Source: Luzula sylvatica
Lineage: Eukaryota > Streptophyta > Magnoliopsida > Poales > Juncaceae
Assembly (NCBI GenBank): GCA_946800325.1
Contig: OX326960.1
Coordinates: 17,904,893 to 17,968,892 of the forward strand
DNA: 64,000 nt
Reading direction: 5' to 3'
The notes beneath the pieces are model-generated. The model was given only the letters and a program-made list of their open reading frames with translations. It had not been told where the DNA came from and ran no database searches. Numbering within the stretch: position 1 is the first letter of the stretch; the number at the start of each line of letters is the position of its first letter. The position numbers and the translations under genes are program-made. Shown here piece after piece: positions 11,010 to 23,630 of this stretch.

Positions 11010-11450
11010 TTTTGATTTTTTTGGACGAATGACTGATAAATTTTTGCTGTGTTCATAAATTATTTTGTGGGTTTGTTAGTAAATGTTTTGAAGGTGTTGT
11101 CTGAATATTTTAGTTTGCTGTGAACATGCTGGTTTTTAATTTCAAGACATATTTTATTTTTGCCACTGTGGATGATCCAAGCTGAATGTGCTTGGTGAAG
11201 CAACTTTTTTAATTCTCTGGTTATATACTATTTCTCAGTTTTGTACAACATGCACGTAATCGTTTTTTATGAGAAAAATGAAAATTTGCATGACAATTTA
11301 TAAAGTTATCGTGATACTTCATAAATGTACTAATGAAATACGTTCTGAAACAAATAATTCTTTAACAATTTATAAAGTTATCGTGATACTTTCTTTGTGA
11401 TGCTCTGTATAATTGTATTAAAAAGTAGGTTCTGTAAAGTGTAAACCAAA
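11010..11450. other. 3' flank of the truncated copy, AT-rich
   Basis: This is probable 3' UTR and intergenic sequence. A short direct repeat acaatttataaagttatcgtgatactt occurs near 11292 and 11363. No gene was seen. Confidence 0.45.
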
Positions 11451-11454
11451 TAAA

Positions 11455-11830
11455 TAGGTATTAAAATATTATATTAAAATAAAATAAAAAAAATATATAC
11501 ATAGATATTAAAATATAATAAAAAATAATACATTAATATTAAAATATTATTATAAATAATACATAGATATTAAAATATTATAATAAATAATACATAGATA
11601 TTAAAATATTAATAATTGTGAAAAATGATACTTTAATATCAATATAGTATTTATTATAACATTTTAATACATATGTATTATTTATTATAATATTTAATAT
11701 ATATGTATTATTTATTATAATATTTATGTGTTAATTTATTTTTTAACATTTTTTTTTATTTTTTTGTAATAGTTTAATATCTATTTATTATTTATTAAAT
11801 TATAAATATTTATAAAATAAAATTTGGGGG
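11455..11830. repeat. AT-rich tandem repeat with palindromic arrangement
   Basis: Units of the type ataatacatagatattaaaa recur four to five times between 11480 and 11620, and their reverse-complement form (tatttattataatattt) recurs between 11640 and 11790. The block could fold back on itself. It has no coding content. Confidence 0.6.
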
Positions 11831-12032
11831 GTATAATGGTCATTTTAATAAACATAACAAAAAAGATAGGGATGTTTTTAGGGAATCTAAAAATGTTAGG
11901 TTTTTTTTGAAGAAATAAAAAATATAGGAGATTTTTGAGGAAATTTAAAAAAGATGGTTTTTTTTGTTAAAACTACAACAGATTTTTCATAATTTACATA
12001 AAAGTTAGGTAGTTTTTTGAAGAATTCCCCTT

Positions 12033-13345
12033 ATAATAATCATGAACATATTTAGTTCCGGTTTTACATAAGCTGATTCTAACAATTAATTAGCAATAAT
12101 AAAATGCATAATTATTGGGGACCTTTATTAACATATCTTTGTTTTAAGATATGAGGATTTTCAAATAATCCATTAATTTTGTTTGAATTTCTACTAAAAA
12201 AACCCTCATAATATGTGGATACTCCATAAAACTTCCTCCAAACAAGATTTCATTTTCATTTATCTCCTATAGGGATTAACTTCACATTTTGTTCTTTTAA
12301 ATATTTTTGGACCAAAATATTCCTATATTTTTCATATTTAATTTTTTTTGTATTATTTTATTAATTTAATAATCATCATACATATTTTTGAACATATACT
12401 AATTTCAAAAAATATATGCTATATACATAATTTTAATATTTTGTTTAGTATATATTTTGTCATATAAAAGAATAATTAAATAATTATAAAAAAACAACGA
12501 TAAAAAAATATTTTTGAAAATAACTTGACAAAATAATATTATTTTAGCATTTAGTTTTAATCATCAATAGTAGTTAAGAAAAATAGTTGCTAAAATAATA
12601 TTTCTTACCTAATTATCTATTGTATTTGTCGCTGGTTTTAATTTCAACAACTAATTTGATTCGAGCAACGAATGAACATTAAAACTAAATATTAAAATAT
12701 TATTATGTTTCTAATTATTTAATAATTTCGATTTTTTTTTGAAATAAAATATTATTTAATATGTATTTTTCTATTCTTAAGAAAATTGTATTATTACATC
12801 GGGGTTAGGCCACCTTGCCTCCCTTGGTCCGTCCTTGCATGTTGTATGGTTGTTTGAATTTTTTAAGATAAACAATATATGTGTATGCTATTTTTAATTT
12901 TCAAGAGTGTACAGTCGAGGATTTGGTATTTTAGATATTGAATTTCGCTCAAACGTAATTCAAATTATCTTCTAAGATGTATGTATAATATCTTGTGTGT
13001 ATTCGAAGGTAATATTTTTTTGGTATTTACGAGAATATGACGTACATTAAAAGAAAACTATTAATTAGATATTTGTTTGAAATTGTTGAACAATGTTTCG
13101 AGACCATTTCACAAAGAATGAAGTCTCGTTATTATTTTGTTTGGAACTAATTATTTAGCACATGTTCCTTGGCATCTTTGATTTTAGGTGGCCCTATTGC
13201 CAAAATTAAGAGCGATTTTTTTTTAATTTAAATTTTTGTTACCTAATGTCCATTGTACCCCTATATATGATAATTGATATTTGTTACACATATTTATTAT
13301 TATTTCTATCTACAGTAAATGATGGGAAAAAAATTCTAATATTAT
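12033..13345. repeat. Left arm of a large inverted duplication
   Basis: This arm matches the reverse complement of 19320-21238 over nearly its full length, starting at ataataatcatgaacatatt. It includes the unusual GC-richer phrase ggccaccttgcctcccttgg near 12811. The partner arm carries an extra block of about 600 bp (19710-20335). Both arms lack ORFs. Confidence 0.75.
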
Positions 13346-13680
13346 GAAGAAACAGATCTAATAAATATACATTATTTTTCATTTTTCAATTATTCTTTTT
13401 GAAATTTCATTAAAAAAAAAAAAATTATTCTTTTAGAAATGAGTATAATTGTGATTTTATATTAGGGATTATGTAAATATTTGTCAAAAATATATGTAAT
13501 ATTTTTTCAATTAACATTGCTTAAAGTCTCATTATTTTGCAAAATATATGTAATATTTGTCAAAAATGTAAATAATTAAACTTTTGTTGTTGCCAAAAAG
13601 TAAATTACTCACCTACGGGTTTCCAAAAAAAAAAACGTAAATTATTTATCGTCAATTTTATGCTCAAATGAGGTTAGCGG
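13150..13680. repeat. Direct repeat, copy 1 (copy 2 at 18300-18810)
   Basis: This long, nearly uniform match to 18300-18810 includes gtacccctatatatgataat, ggattatgtaaatatttgtc and ctcacctacgggtttc. Copies begin near atttagcacatgttcctt and end near atttatcgtcaattttat. Their outer ends lack TG...CA, so LTR identity is not supported. Confidence 0.75.
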
Positions 13681-14422
13681 GATTGGTCGATTGGGATTAA
13701 TCTAATGTCGATTGTGCTAAATTATGTTTAATTGGTTTTATTTAGGATATATCGTGCTTAATTTGTAATTTGTGGCTGTTTTTGGCTCAATTTGGAAGGA
13801 TTGGTCTTATTTATTATTTCAATCTGTCTTGTAGGTGTCCTGTTTTTAGATCTCTTCATAATAATTTCTGGAATTAATTGATGTGATTTTGAAGGGAGTT
13901 GAGATCATTCAGAGAAAGAGTAGAAAAGAAAAGTAGGCTGCAAGTGCGAAAAAGGAGGAGAGTGGGAATTGAGAAAATAAACTTCTCCATTGAATTTTCT
14001 GGTAATGACATGTTTCTCTTGATTTCTCACTGTTTTCTTGATATGATTTTGTTATTAATTTCTTGTAAATTTAATATAGGAATATATGTTACATGTTGGT
14101 TTGGCAATCATGCTTCATGTTTCCTGGTTCAAGATTGAAGATTGCTTACATGGTTCGTCTTGTCATAATTGGTTGATTAATCAAGAGTCCAAAACTGATG
14201 TAATACGAGAATGAAGCATGATTAAATAATGAAAATATTCCAATTTTCTATTAACAGTATATTTTTGTTGCCATTGATTAAATAATACCTACTTCTAACA
14301 TAAAATTTGTATGTACCAGTAATTTAAGGAACCACCTATGTTGGAGCCGAATCACGTGAAAAGAAAATGAATTTCAATCAAACGAAAAAATCACACAAAA
14401 AAAATGCATCAAGTTTTATTTC
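13681..14422. other. Intergenic, no supported gene
   Basis: A 79-codon open frame (13899-14138) has a basic start and a hydrophobic end, with no recognisable family and no splice support. Otherwise the sequence is AT-rich. Confidence 0.4.
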
Positions 14423-14431
14423 CATTTGTAT

Positions 14432-14690
14432 GGGGAGTTCTATCATACACTCTTTTACAAGGGTATTTTGGGTATTTTAACAATTAATTATATTTGTAAA
14501 ATGGTGTATCATAAAATTTATCTTTTAGAGAAATTTTGGTTTAAATGAACAACAAAAAATTCCAATTTAGTTAAACATTAATTGATAAATATATTTGATA
14601 TCTTACCTTAAATATTCATAAATTGATAATTACTCCAAATACCCTTGAAAATGGGTGTATGATAAAAAGGGGTGTATGATAGAAGTCCCC
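14432..14690. mobile_element. Mutator-like MITE, 259 bp, 9-bp target duplication
   Basis: The TIR is about 26 bp: GGGGAGTTCTATCATACAC on the left and GGGGACTTCTATCATACAC in reverse complement on the right. The 9-bp duplication catttgtat lies at 14423-14431 and 14691-14699. The MITE at 30388-30618 is a relative and a fragment lies at 36972-37040. Confidence 0.88.
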
Positions 14691-14699
14691 CATTTGTAT

Positions 14700-15890
14700 A
14701 TTAGAGTTGGTACTAACAGAATCCAATGCATGCAAATATTTTGAATGTACAACTAGCATGTACCTCGTTCCGCTTCGTAAACGTCAGAAAAGTTATGATG
14801 CAAAATTATTATTTTTCTTTGATAATATGTATTTCAGAAAATGCTAGAAATTTTTTTTTTCTTCTATATTCGTTGTGAAATTATGAAAATTATATGCCAT
14901 TTATTTTAAATTTTATAGGAGGTACATTTCATTGTTATAGTTGTAACTAGTAGAATTACAAATTATTTTTGGTTTATATTTTTGCTATACATATTATAAT
15001 GATATATATGATTCATTTTTGATTAATTATGTTGTGTTGTCATATACATTCAAGGATAATAATAAGTAAATTGTTTTCCAATATAGCTAATTTGTTAATT
15101 GCCGTGTGAATATTTACAAACTATACTATTACGGGAGCATAAAAACCTTTTTAAAATTGCACACACTATGAATTTTATTTATAGATTTAAATAAGTATTA
15201 TTATATATTTCTTAGATACTTATATTAGCAATATGAATTTATTAAGATATTAAAATATACTATATATTTATTTATATATTAAAATAAGTATTAATATGAA
15301 TTTATTTAGATATTTTTAGTACATTCATTATGTGCAAGATAGTAATTTACGTATTAAAGTAAGTATTAATATTAATTTATTTAGATATTCCTAATACATT
15401 CGTTATGTGCAAGATATAGTGACTCGTTACACTTGCATTACAGAAAAAGAATATTTGTTATGCAATATAAAATAACTCGTTATATCTACTTAATTCAAAA
15501 ATTGGACTCTCATCAATTTTTCATTGGTTACCCCTATTTACAAAATAAAAAATTAAAATTAGACGTGTGTTCACAAACTTTAATATATAGTATAATAATT
15601 TGATTTACTCATATATCTCAAATAATAATATGCAAAAAAACTACTTAAATTAAAATTAGCGTGTTTCATTTTTACGGTTTTGGATAGCTTGATTGAAATT
15701 CAGAATTTCAATATTTTTATGTGTGATATGGTTCCCCTTTATATAATCCCATGGAAATCTTGTGAATGTACAATTTCAATTCATCTGTTAATTTACTCAA
15801 TTCACATCATATATAGGTAATCATGCAAATTTAATGTGAAAAATATAAATCTATGAATTATATTTAGTCAAGTAAATGTAATGTAATATA
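14700..15890. other. AT-rich intergenic with short imperfect repeats
   Basis: A loose repeat of about 85 bp (atttatttagatatt ... cattatgtgcaagata) occurs twice between 15285 and 15430. No gene or RNA was seen. Confidence 0.45.
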
Positions 15891-15899
15891 AAACTGTTA

Positions 15900-16145
15900 A
15901 TAATTAGGAGTGGGCAATATTCTGCCGATTCATCTCAAACTGAACATGTTAAGATAAAATCGAACATAAATTTGTCAAAACCGATCCGATCGATATAGTA
16001 TCATGAATCGGTTTTAAAACCGAATCGAATAAATTGAATGTTAAACCGATTTATTTGGTTAAATCAAGCTGAACAAACTTTTACATTATTTAGTTATTAT
16101 TTTTTTATTTTTTATTTTTATTTTTTTTATTCCGCCCAATCTAGA
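15900..16145. repeat. Short element of the aaaccgaat type
   Basis: Phrases such as aaaccgaatcgaat, gttaaaccgattt and ccgatccgatcg form a locally repetitive block common in plant non-autonomous elements. No termini were defined. Confidence 0.35.
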
Positions 16146-17480
16146 TAAATTTGTCGCTCAACTTTTCATTTGTCCAAACTATGAACTTTATTTTTAGTTA
16201 ACATTAATCATTATATCAAATTTTAACCATTAAACAATGAGTTGTTCATATTAATTTCTCAATTTTTCAATGTCTTCGTGTTCTCACAATTTTTTTACTT
16301 TGGAATCTTTATTAATTATCTATTATCTATTACACACTCTCTTCTCTAAACAAATACATAGTTCCATCATTAGTTATTTACTTGTTGATCGTCCTAGTTC
16401 ATGCATCATCTTTTTCAAAAAAAATTCCGATATTCATATCTTCTTGAGTTGTTGATCGTCCGACATTTTCTTTAATCGAATCTGGTGGCCGGTTCGCCGG
16501 CAGTGCTAGACAGAGTAAAGCTTCCCCGTCTCCGTCTATTGCATCACTTGTTGTAGCCGTGGCGATCGCTTCCATCACCATATTATCTCGTAGCAGAGTT
16601 TGTACTTTTTCGAATGGAGGCGGATTCCCGCAATCCATCTGACCTAATTCCCGTCCGGATCAAGTCCCAAAGTCTTGGCCGAGTAAAAAACACATGCATA
16701 TTCAATTCCCTCCAAAGTCTCAAGTAAATAATTTTTCAAATTTTATTTTCTGAGAACACATACATTATCTAAATATAAGAAGTATATCTACAAGCATATC
16801 AAAGTAATGAAGTTGTCATACTTTTATACTCACATGCATAATATTTTCATTTTTTATCAGGAGCACTTCACGTGAAATTGCATATTTTATTATAAAAAAC
16901 AATATACAAATATTATGCATTATGTGTGGTGAATTCTTTTGGCGAGAATGCATGAAATTTACATGGATGTGACGATGAAGCTTCTTATTTTTTATGGACG
17001 TGTATTATACTTGAATATCCGGGACACCCGTAAATATAATTTAGTGCACTCATTACACATTTTTACATTTTATAGAGGCATATACAAATATTTTGGGTAT
17101 GTTAAAATCGATGACTTGACCGTAACGAACTGAGTCCAATAATTTGGTATGAATTAAACCGAACAAGGAACCAAAATCCACATCGCTATGGATGTTCTTT
17201 CAAGTTTACCGGGTGCAAACCGCAAATCCTTAAAATCAAATCACTAAAGAGAATAGCATAACTAAATAAACAAATAAATAAACAGTTAAATGGACTAACA
17301 CATTGTTCAACAACACAAACAAGACATTCGAATAGAAAACCAGCAAGGGCCAATTACAAGCCATTCTTCTGAAAAAGACCGTTTCGTTTGTAAGGCTCAT
17401 GAAATCCGAATTTCGAGTCTAAAATTTTATGGACTCTAAATTTCTTGAAAAATAATTTATTCAGTTAAAAATAAGTATAA
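16146..17480 (+). pseudogene. Module C: exon-1 pseudogene copy plus upstream segment
   Basis: This segment is collinear with module B without the H1 Helitron. The leader lies at 16385-16460 and the exon-1 copy starts near 16480 with SGGRFAG and SPSPSIASLVVAVAIA. The hydrophobic region then runs into degraded sequence (ttatctcgtagc, where the intact gene encodes the second half of the membrane stretch). Shared flank continues at 16700-17000 and 17040-17365, and weaker similarity to 1560-1700 extends to about 17480. A 79-codon frame on the minus strand here is a shadow. Confidence 0.68.
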
Positions 17481-17708
17481 TGACAATAAAATTGTTATAT
17501 ATCAAAAGAATAATTATCTATTTAGTAATATGTCATAAATTCGAATCCCTACAACTTATAATTTTTAATTTTTTTCCTCAAAATATAGTGAAATTATGAC
17601 AAAATTTTGATCTGATGAGATTTGAACCTTGAATCTACAAAAAAAAAAAAATCAAAAATCGTAACCACTGAATCAAATAATCACATGTGAAATGACAACA
17701 ATTATTTG

Positions 17709-17878
17709 CAGAAATGATACAGACCACACCTTTTTCCCACGAATTGACCACGAATTGCCACGTGGCAACCAGCTATTGGCTGTAGCTAAAATGGTGGAAA
17801 GCTGCAGACAATAGCTGGCTGCCACGTGGCAATTCGTGGTCAATTCGTGAGAAAAAAGTGTGGTCTGTATCATTACTC
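17709..17878. mobile_element. Palindromic hAT-like MITE, 170 bp
   Basis: Almost the whole element folds on itself. The arms share AATGATACAGACCACAC, CACGAATTGACCACGAATTG and CCACGTGGCA. Flanking copies of attatttg at 17701-17708 and 17879-17886 would be an 8-bp target duplication, as in hAT elements. The outermost bases differ between ends (CAG against GAG), so the exact boundary is uncertain. Confidence 0.75.
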
Positions 17879-17886
17879 ATTATTTG

Positions 17887-18295
17887 ATCGGTGCTTATTA
17901 TGAATGGCACAATATGTATCAATGAACAACCATATTATTTGGAAAAAAATTATGACCCAAAAATTAAGAGAACATATTGGTCGATTGATCTTACCGTTTG
18001 GACAAAAAAAAGTTGACATCATCGGTCGGATCATCGAGATTGGTGAGATCAACCCAACAAATTATCTAGTGTCACTCAAATTATCACCGAATCATTATTA
18101 CCATCGTCGTCATAATAGCATTTTTGTAAATTAAATTATAAATTCGAAAAAGGTTTTAGATATATTTATTCATGTATTGTTTCAATGAAATAAATAGCGA
18201 CACAATAACGAAAAATATATCTAAAACATAATCTTGTAATTTGTTAATAACCACACTATTACGCTATTACGTCTCATGTCGAAAAATATATCTAA
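17887..18295. other. Intergenic, no supported gene
   Basis: A 76-codon plus-strand frame at 17904-18134 has no recognisable similarity or introns. The phrases cgaaaaatatatctaaaa and its variants repeat near 18209 and 18280. Confidence 0.35.
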
Positions 18296-18299
18296 AAAA

Positions 18300-18810
18300 T
18301 ATAATTTAGCACATGTTCCTTCGTATGTTTGATTTTAGGTGGCACTATTGCCTAAATTAACATTGCTTAATTAAGAACGATTTTTTTGAATTTAAATTTT
18401 TGTTACCTAATGTTTATTGTACCCCTATATATGATAATTGATATTTGTTACACATATTTATTATTATTTCTATCTACAGTAAATGACGCAAAAAACATTC
18501 TAATGTTATGAAGAAACAAATCTAGTAAATATACATTATTTTTCATTTTTCAATTATTCTTTTAGAAATGAGTATATTTGTGATTTTATATTAGGGATTA
18601 TGTAAATATTTGTCAAAAATATATGTAATATTTTTTCAATTAACATTGCTTAAAGTCTCATTATTTTGCAAAATATATGTAATATTTGTCAAAAATGTAA
18701 ATAACTAAACTTTTGTTGTTGCCAAAAACGTAAATTACTCACCTACGGGTTTCAAAAAAAAAAACCGTAAATTATTTATCGTCAATTTTATAATATATTG
18801 AAAAATATTA
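18300..18810. repeat. Direct repeat, copy 2 (copy 1 at 13150-13680)
   Basis: It matches copy 1 in the same orientation over about 500 bp, with small indels including an extra aacattgctta near 18360. Confidence 0.75.
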
Positions 18811-19319
18811 CTAGAAGTATCACAAAAGTATTTTACAACTAATCTAGAAATATTACTAGAAATAACGAGACTTGGTTATTTGTGAGATGGCCTCGAAACA
18901 AGAAAATGTTAAAATAATTTTAAAAATCTAACAATTAATATTTGTCTCACGTCTCTTTTGCAATCTTATAAAATAACATAAATTATTTGACGAATGAACT
19001 TTCGAAAATAACATTGAAATTTTGTAAAAAAGAAGTCTTCACTTCCCTTCATTGCGTAATAATAATTATATCCGTTAAACTACATTAAAAAGATTTTTAA
19101 ATTTTTTTGGATTTGCATAGAAATAATTAGATGACATACTCTTTTGTCCCACGTCTCCTTTCATTCGCAACTGGATTTTCCATTTTTCTTCTCATTCTCC
19201 ATTTTCATTCGCAACTGGATTTTCATTCTCCATTTTTATCTCTGTCTCATGCCCCGCAGAGTCTCAAATATAAAATCAAAAATATAACCATATGTAAAAA
19301 AAAAATGAAATTTTTTTGC
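18811..19319. other. AT-rich intergenic with a diverged repeat of the arm sequence
   Basis: The phrase aacgagacttggttatttgtgagatggcctcgaaac at about 18867 is a diverged copy of the arm phrase near 19527. The region also contains a ttcattcgcaactggatttt doublet (19159 and 19205). No gene was supported. Confidence 0.4.
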
Positions 19320-21238
19320 ATTATTTACTATAGATAGAAACAATAATAAATAAATGTAACAAATTTCAAATATTATATATAGGGGTATAATGGACATTAG
19401 TTAACAAAATTTTAAAATGAAAAAAATTACTTTAATTAAACAATATTATTTTTTGCAATAGCGTCATTCAAAATCGAAAATATGAAAGAACATATGCTAA
19501 ATAATTAGTTCCCAACAAAATAATAACGAGACTTCATTTTTTGTTAGATGGCCTCAAAACATTGTTAAAACAATTTCAAACGAATATTAATTAATAGCTC
19601 TTTTAATGTACCTCATATTCTTGTAAATACAAAAAATATTACCTTCGAATACACACAAGATTTTATACATACATCTTACATAGGAAAACGAAAATAATTT
19701 CCCACAATACCAATTGTATCAGCTGATATATATTTAAGCAACACCCCGTCATTTCTGAGCACAAATCCTTTTCCAACAGTAAGGAATCTGACCCGAAAGG
19801 AAGAAACGCAAAAATTAAATAAAAAAAAATACATATAACAAAAAAAAAATCATTACAAGAAAATTATACCCAGTTCCTTTGCTAAGACCGCCTCCTCTTG
19901 CGAGAAACCAAAGGCCTCCGTCGGCTCTCCATGCCACTCGACATTGTCTTGTGCGATAATTAAATCTCAATAACTCTCATAATTCAAAATGACCCACTAT
20001 GATAAATAAAAATTCAGAATAACTCTTATAATAAAAAAATATAACTATAGATATTTAAAAAAAAATTATAAAATAACTTTGAAAAATACAACATAATTTA
20101 ATGTAGTTATAAATAGATTGAGTGCATTAAACAACTACAAGTTAAAATAAAAAATAATATAAAAAAATTAAAAAAAATTTGTGACCATGAATTTGTGTTA
20201 GGATTTCTGACCTCAAAGCCACAATTGGATTACACAAATATATCATGCCCACGTAGGAAGAACCATACACCAATCTAAATTTATACATGAAAGTAGTATA
20301 ACCTTCTACAAACATATGTCACGGTCTGTACAAAATAATTTCGAAGTTGAATATGATGTACACTCTTGAAAATTAAAAATAGCATACACATATATTGTTT
20401 ATCTTACAAAATTAAAACCACCATACAACATGCAAGGACGGACCAAGGGGGGCAAGGTGGCCTAACCCCTATGTAATAATACAATTTTCTTAAGAATAGA
20501 AAAAATACATATTAAATAATATTAAATAATATTTTATTTCAAAAAAATTCGAAATTGTTAAATAATTAGAAACATAATAATATTTTAACATTTAGTTTTA
20601 ATGTTCATTCGTTGCTCGAATCAAATTAGTTGCTGAAATTAAAACCAGGGACAAATACAATAGAAAATTAGGTAAGAAATATTATTTTAGCAACTATTTT
20701 TCTTAACTACTATTGATGATTAAAACTAAATATAATATTATTTGTCAATATATTTTCAAAAAATATTTTTTATATCGTTGTTTATTTTATAATTATTTAA
20801 TTATTCTTTTATATGATAAAATACATACTAAACGAAATATTAAAATTATGTATATAACATATAGTTTTTTGAAATTAGTATATGTTCAAAAATATGTATG
20901 ATTATTAAACTTATAAAATAATACAAAAAAATTAAATATTTAAAATATAGGAATATTTGGTCCAAAAATATTTGAAAGAACAAAATGTGAAGTTAACCCC
21001 TATAGGGAATAAATGAAAATGAAATCTTGTTTAGAGGAAGTCTTATGGAGTATCCACAATATGAGGGTTTTTTTTTAGAAATTCAAACAAAATCAATGGA
21101 TTATTTGAAAATCCTCATATCTTAAACAAAGATATGTTAATAAAGGTCCCCAATAATTATGCATTTTATTATTGCTAATTAATTGTTAGAATCAGCTTAC
21201 GTAAAACCGAAACTAAATATGTTCATGATTATTATAAT
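19320..21238. repeat. Right arm of the large inverted duplication
   Basis: This arm is the reverse complement of 12033-13345. A block at about 19710-20335 is absent from the left arm and is probably a separate insertion. It contains a short stretch with cgccgctt-like coding appearance (ctcctcttgcgagaaacc) but no open gene. Confidence 0.72.
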
Positions 21239-21267
21239 TTTCTTCATTTATGTGGCAACAAATATAT

Positions 21268-21335
21268 ATAGCAGGATCCTTTATAATTACACTATAGTAC
21301 TTAAAAATATAGATTTTCGATCATGTTTTGACATG

Positions 21336-21428
<93 letters not shown>

Positions 21429-21492
21429 CAGGATCCTTTATAATTACACTATAGTACTTAAAAATATAGATTTTCGATCATGTTTTGACATG

Positions 21493-21527
<35 letters not shown>
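21268..21527. repeat. Duplicated 70-bp unit, each followed by a (TA)n tract
   Basis: The unit caggatcctttataattac ... gttttgacatgttaat occurs twice, at about 21273 and 21429. The first is followed by about 45 TA units (21338-21427), the second by about 16 (21495-21527). Confidence 0.88.
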
Positions 21528-21529
<2 letters not shown>

Positions 21530-21882
21530 AATTTAGGATAAATGACCAACACTCTTGTTTGGCCAACGTCGGTCAACAACACTTATTTTACTAAAAGTAA
21601 ATATTAAAATCGAATTTTAACCGTATAAATATGATTTATATCAATTGAGAATATTGTAGATTAAATTTCATAAAAAATAAAAAATTCTATCATACTTATC
21701 ATAATACTTTGAAAAAAGCTCACTTTTGCCCCCCCCCCCCCCCCCCCCGAAGTGTTCCAAAAAGTGCAACTTGCCCCCCAAACTCTAATTTTGTTCATTT
21801 TGCCCCCTGAACTCTCATTTTTGCTCACTTTTGCCCCCTCCGTCAGTTAAGTGCCCAGTCAGCAGTTAAGTGATGACATGGC

Positions 21883-22881
21883 TGTTGGGAAATATCCCCG
21901 GCCCCGGGCCCGCGCAGCGGATATGTAGGCCCGGTCCGGTTCCCCGATTCCCGAGATCACGCCACGACTTCGAGGGTACGATGCAAATAGAAGGTTAGAT
22001 CTTTACCGGTGCAAAATTGATTGCACACGAAGGGTTGATCGCTGCCTTCTTTCTCCTGTCACGTTGGTGACAATACGCGCGTCCCACACCACGCGTCTTT
22101 CACCACTCGTTGACTTCGCCGATTCGCTTGATTTCGTCTCCGACTCAATCTACTCGTTCGAATCGATCACAATCGTGAGAGCCTCAGTTTTTGCTCCCCT
22201 ACGTGTATCCACCTTGAATCGCAAGACGTCGGTCACGGATGCACCTGCCTAGACGATGCACCGGTGAACTTGCTTAATCGAATTGATTCTCTAAACCGTA
22301 AAACACCTTTTCACGGTTTCTCTCTTTTATACCTTTTCACTCTCTAGAAATTTGTCTCACAATTTTCTGGATAATTATGAATGAATTGCTTAGTTAAGAT
22401 GAGAGAGAAAATCCTATTTATATATAATAGGATCAGGATTAGCCAAAAGACATGTATATCCAATATACACCCTCTCACACAGAAAACTGCATGAACCTGG
22501 TCAGTATTCTGTCCAGACGAAATTGATAAATTTTTCTGACAGAAAATCAACCAACACGAAAGTTGTAGATAATCTTATTATCTACACGACCCAATTTGGC
22601 CCAGCCCAATTGGAGTTCGTATACAAAAGTTATGACTGTTTTACTAACTGTATGTCATACTGTTGCATCCTTTCGGTATTTCACAGAAACGACACTTATA
22701 CTTCGTTCATATGAAATATATTTCTACATGAAGGTTATAGATAATCTAATTATCTATCTTACCCAATTTGAACCATTCAAATCGGATTTTCCTACTGAAT
22801 GATATGGCTACGAATGTACGACTACATTCGTTTATCCTTGTGTATACTTTTACGGTTGATCCTGAAACTGTATTTCCTTCA
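21883..22881. mobile_element. Solo LTR, 999 bp
   Basis: It starts TGTTGGGAAATATCC and ends TATTTCCTTCA (TG...CA), flanked by atggc (21878-21882) and gtggc (22882-22886), a 5-bp duplication with one change. The matching position in the right TIR has no insertion, confirming the ends. A tatttatatataatagg TATA-like stretch at about 22416 fits an LTR promoter. The small frames within it (22064-22252, 22523-22802) are not supported as genes. Confidence 0.82.
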
Positions 22882-23308
22882 GTGGCTGTGATGACTTGGC
22901 AATTTTTGATGAGTTTGTTGCTGACGTGGCAAAATTTATAATATAAAACTCAAACCCATTAATCTATTATTTATACATCCATTAACTTATTTAATTACAA
23001 TCATTAAACCCTAACTCAAAATTAAAACCAAACCCAATAACCCGCTATTTGAGTCCCTTTCTCACCCCACCCGGTCTCTCTCTCTCTCTCTCTCTCTCGC
23101 TCGCTCGCTCTCGCACAGCCCCATTCTCCATTGAAGAAATTGACGAAGAAGCTCTGCTTCTCACCCATCTCTCTCTCGCACAGCTCCATTGAAGACACCC
23201 CGTCGCTCTTTGGGCGCTCGCTCCACTCATCTCTCTCGCGCTCTCGCTGCACTCATCTCTCTCTCGCGCTCTCGCTCTCTCCGGACGCTCTCGCCTCTTG
23301 AGGTAAGC

Positions 23309-23311
<3 letters not shown>

Positions 23312-23388
<77 letters not shown>
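23312..23388. repeat. (CT)n tract in the left TIR
   Basis: Nearly pure CT units. Shorter tracts lie at 23077-23098 and 23240-23280. The mirrored (GA)n tract is in the right TIR at about 25420-25499. Confidence 0.92.
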
Positions 23389-23391
<3 letters not shown>

Positions 23392-23630
23392 TAATTATGG
23401 GTTAATTTTGAGCCAAAATTAGATTATTTTCAGCCAAAAGAATGGGTTAATTTTCAGCCAAATTTAAGGTTAATTTTCAGCCAAAATTAGGGTTAATTTT
23501 GAGCAAATTAGGGTTTTTTCAGTCTAATTATGGTTAATTTCAGTAAATTAGGGTTAATTTCAGCAATTTTCAGCCAAAAAACAGCAAATTAGGGTTAAAT
23601 TCAGCCCAAAAACAGCAAATTAGGGTTAAT

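Noticed and set aside
10577..11056. Minus-strand 159-codon frame
   Set aside because: It is the antisense shadow of exons 6-7 of the truncated coiled-coil gene copy, with poly-Phe and poly-Lys from T and A runs.
13150..18810. Direct repeats of 500 bp as LTRs of a 5.6-kb retrotransposon
   Set aside because: Ends lack TG...CA, there is no primer-binding site or polypurine tract, no 5-bp duplication was seen, and no gag-pol remnants lie between them.
21183..21428. Frame ending in a long Tyr-Ile repeat, and a similar one at 63708-63902
   Set aside because: It is only translation of the (TA)n tract.
22064..22252. Small frames inside the solo LTR
   Set aside because: LTRs are non-coding; no gag start or domain is seen.
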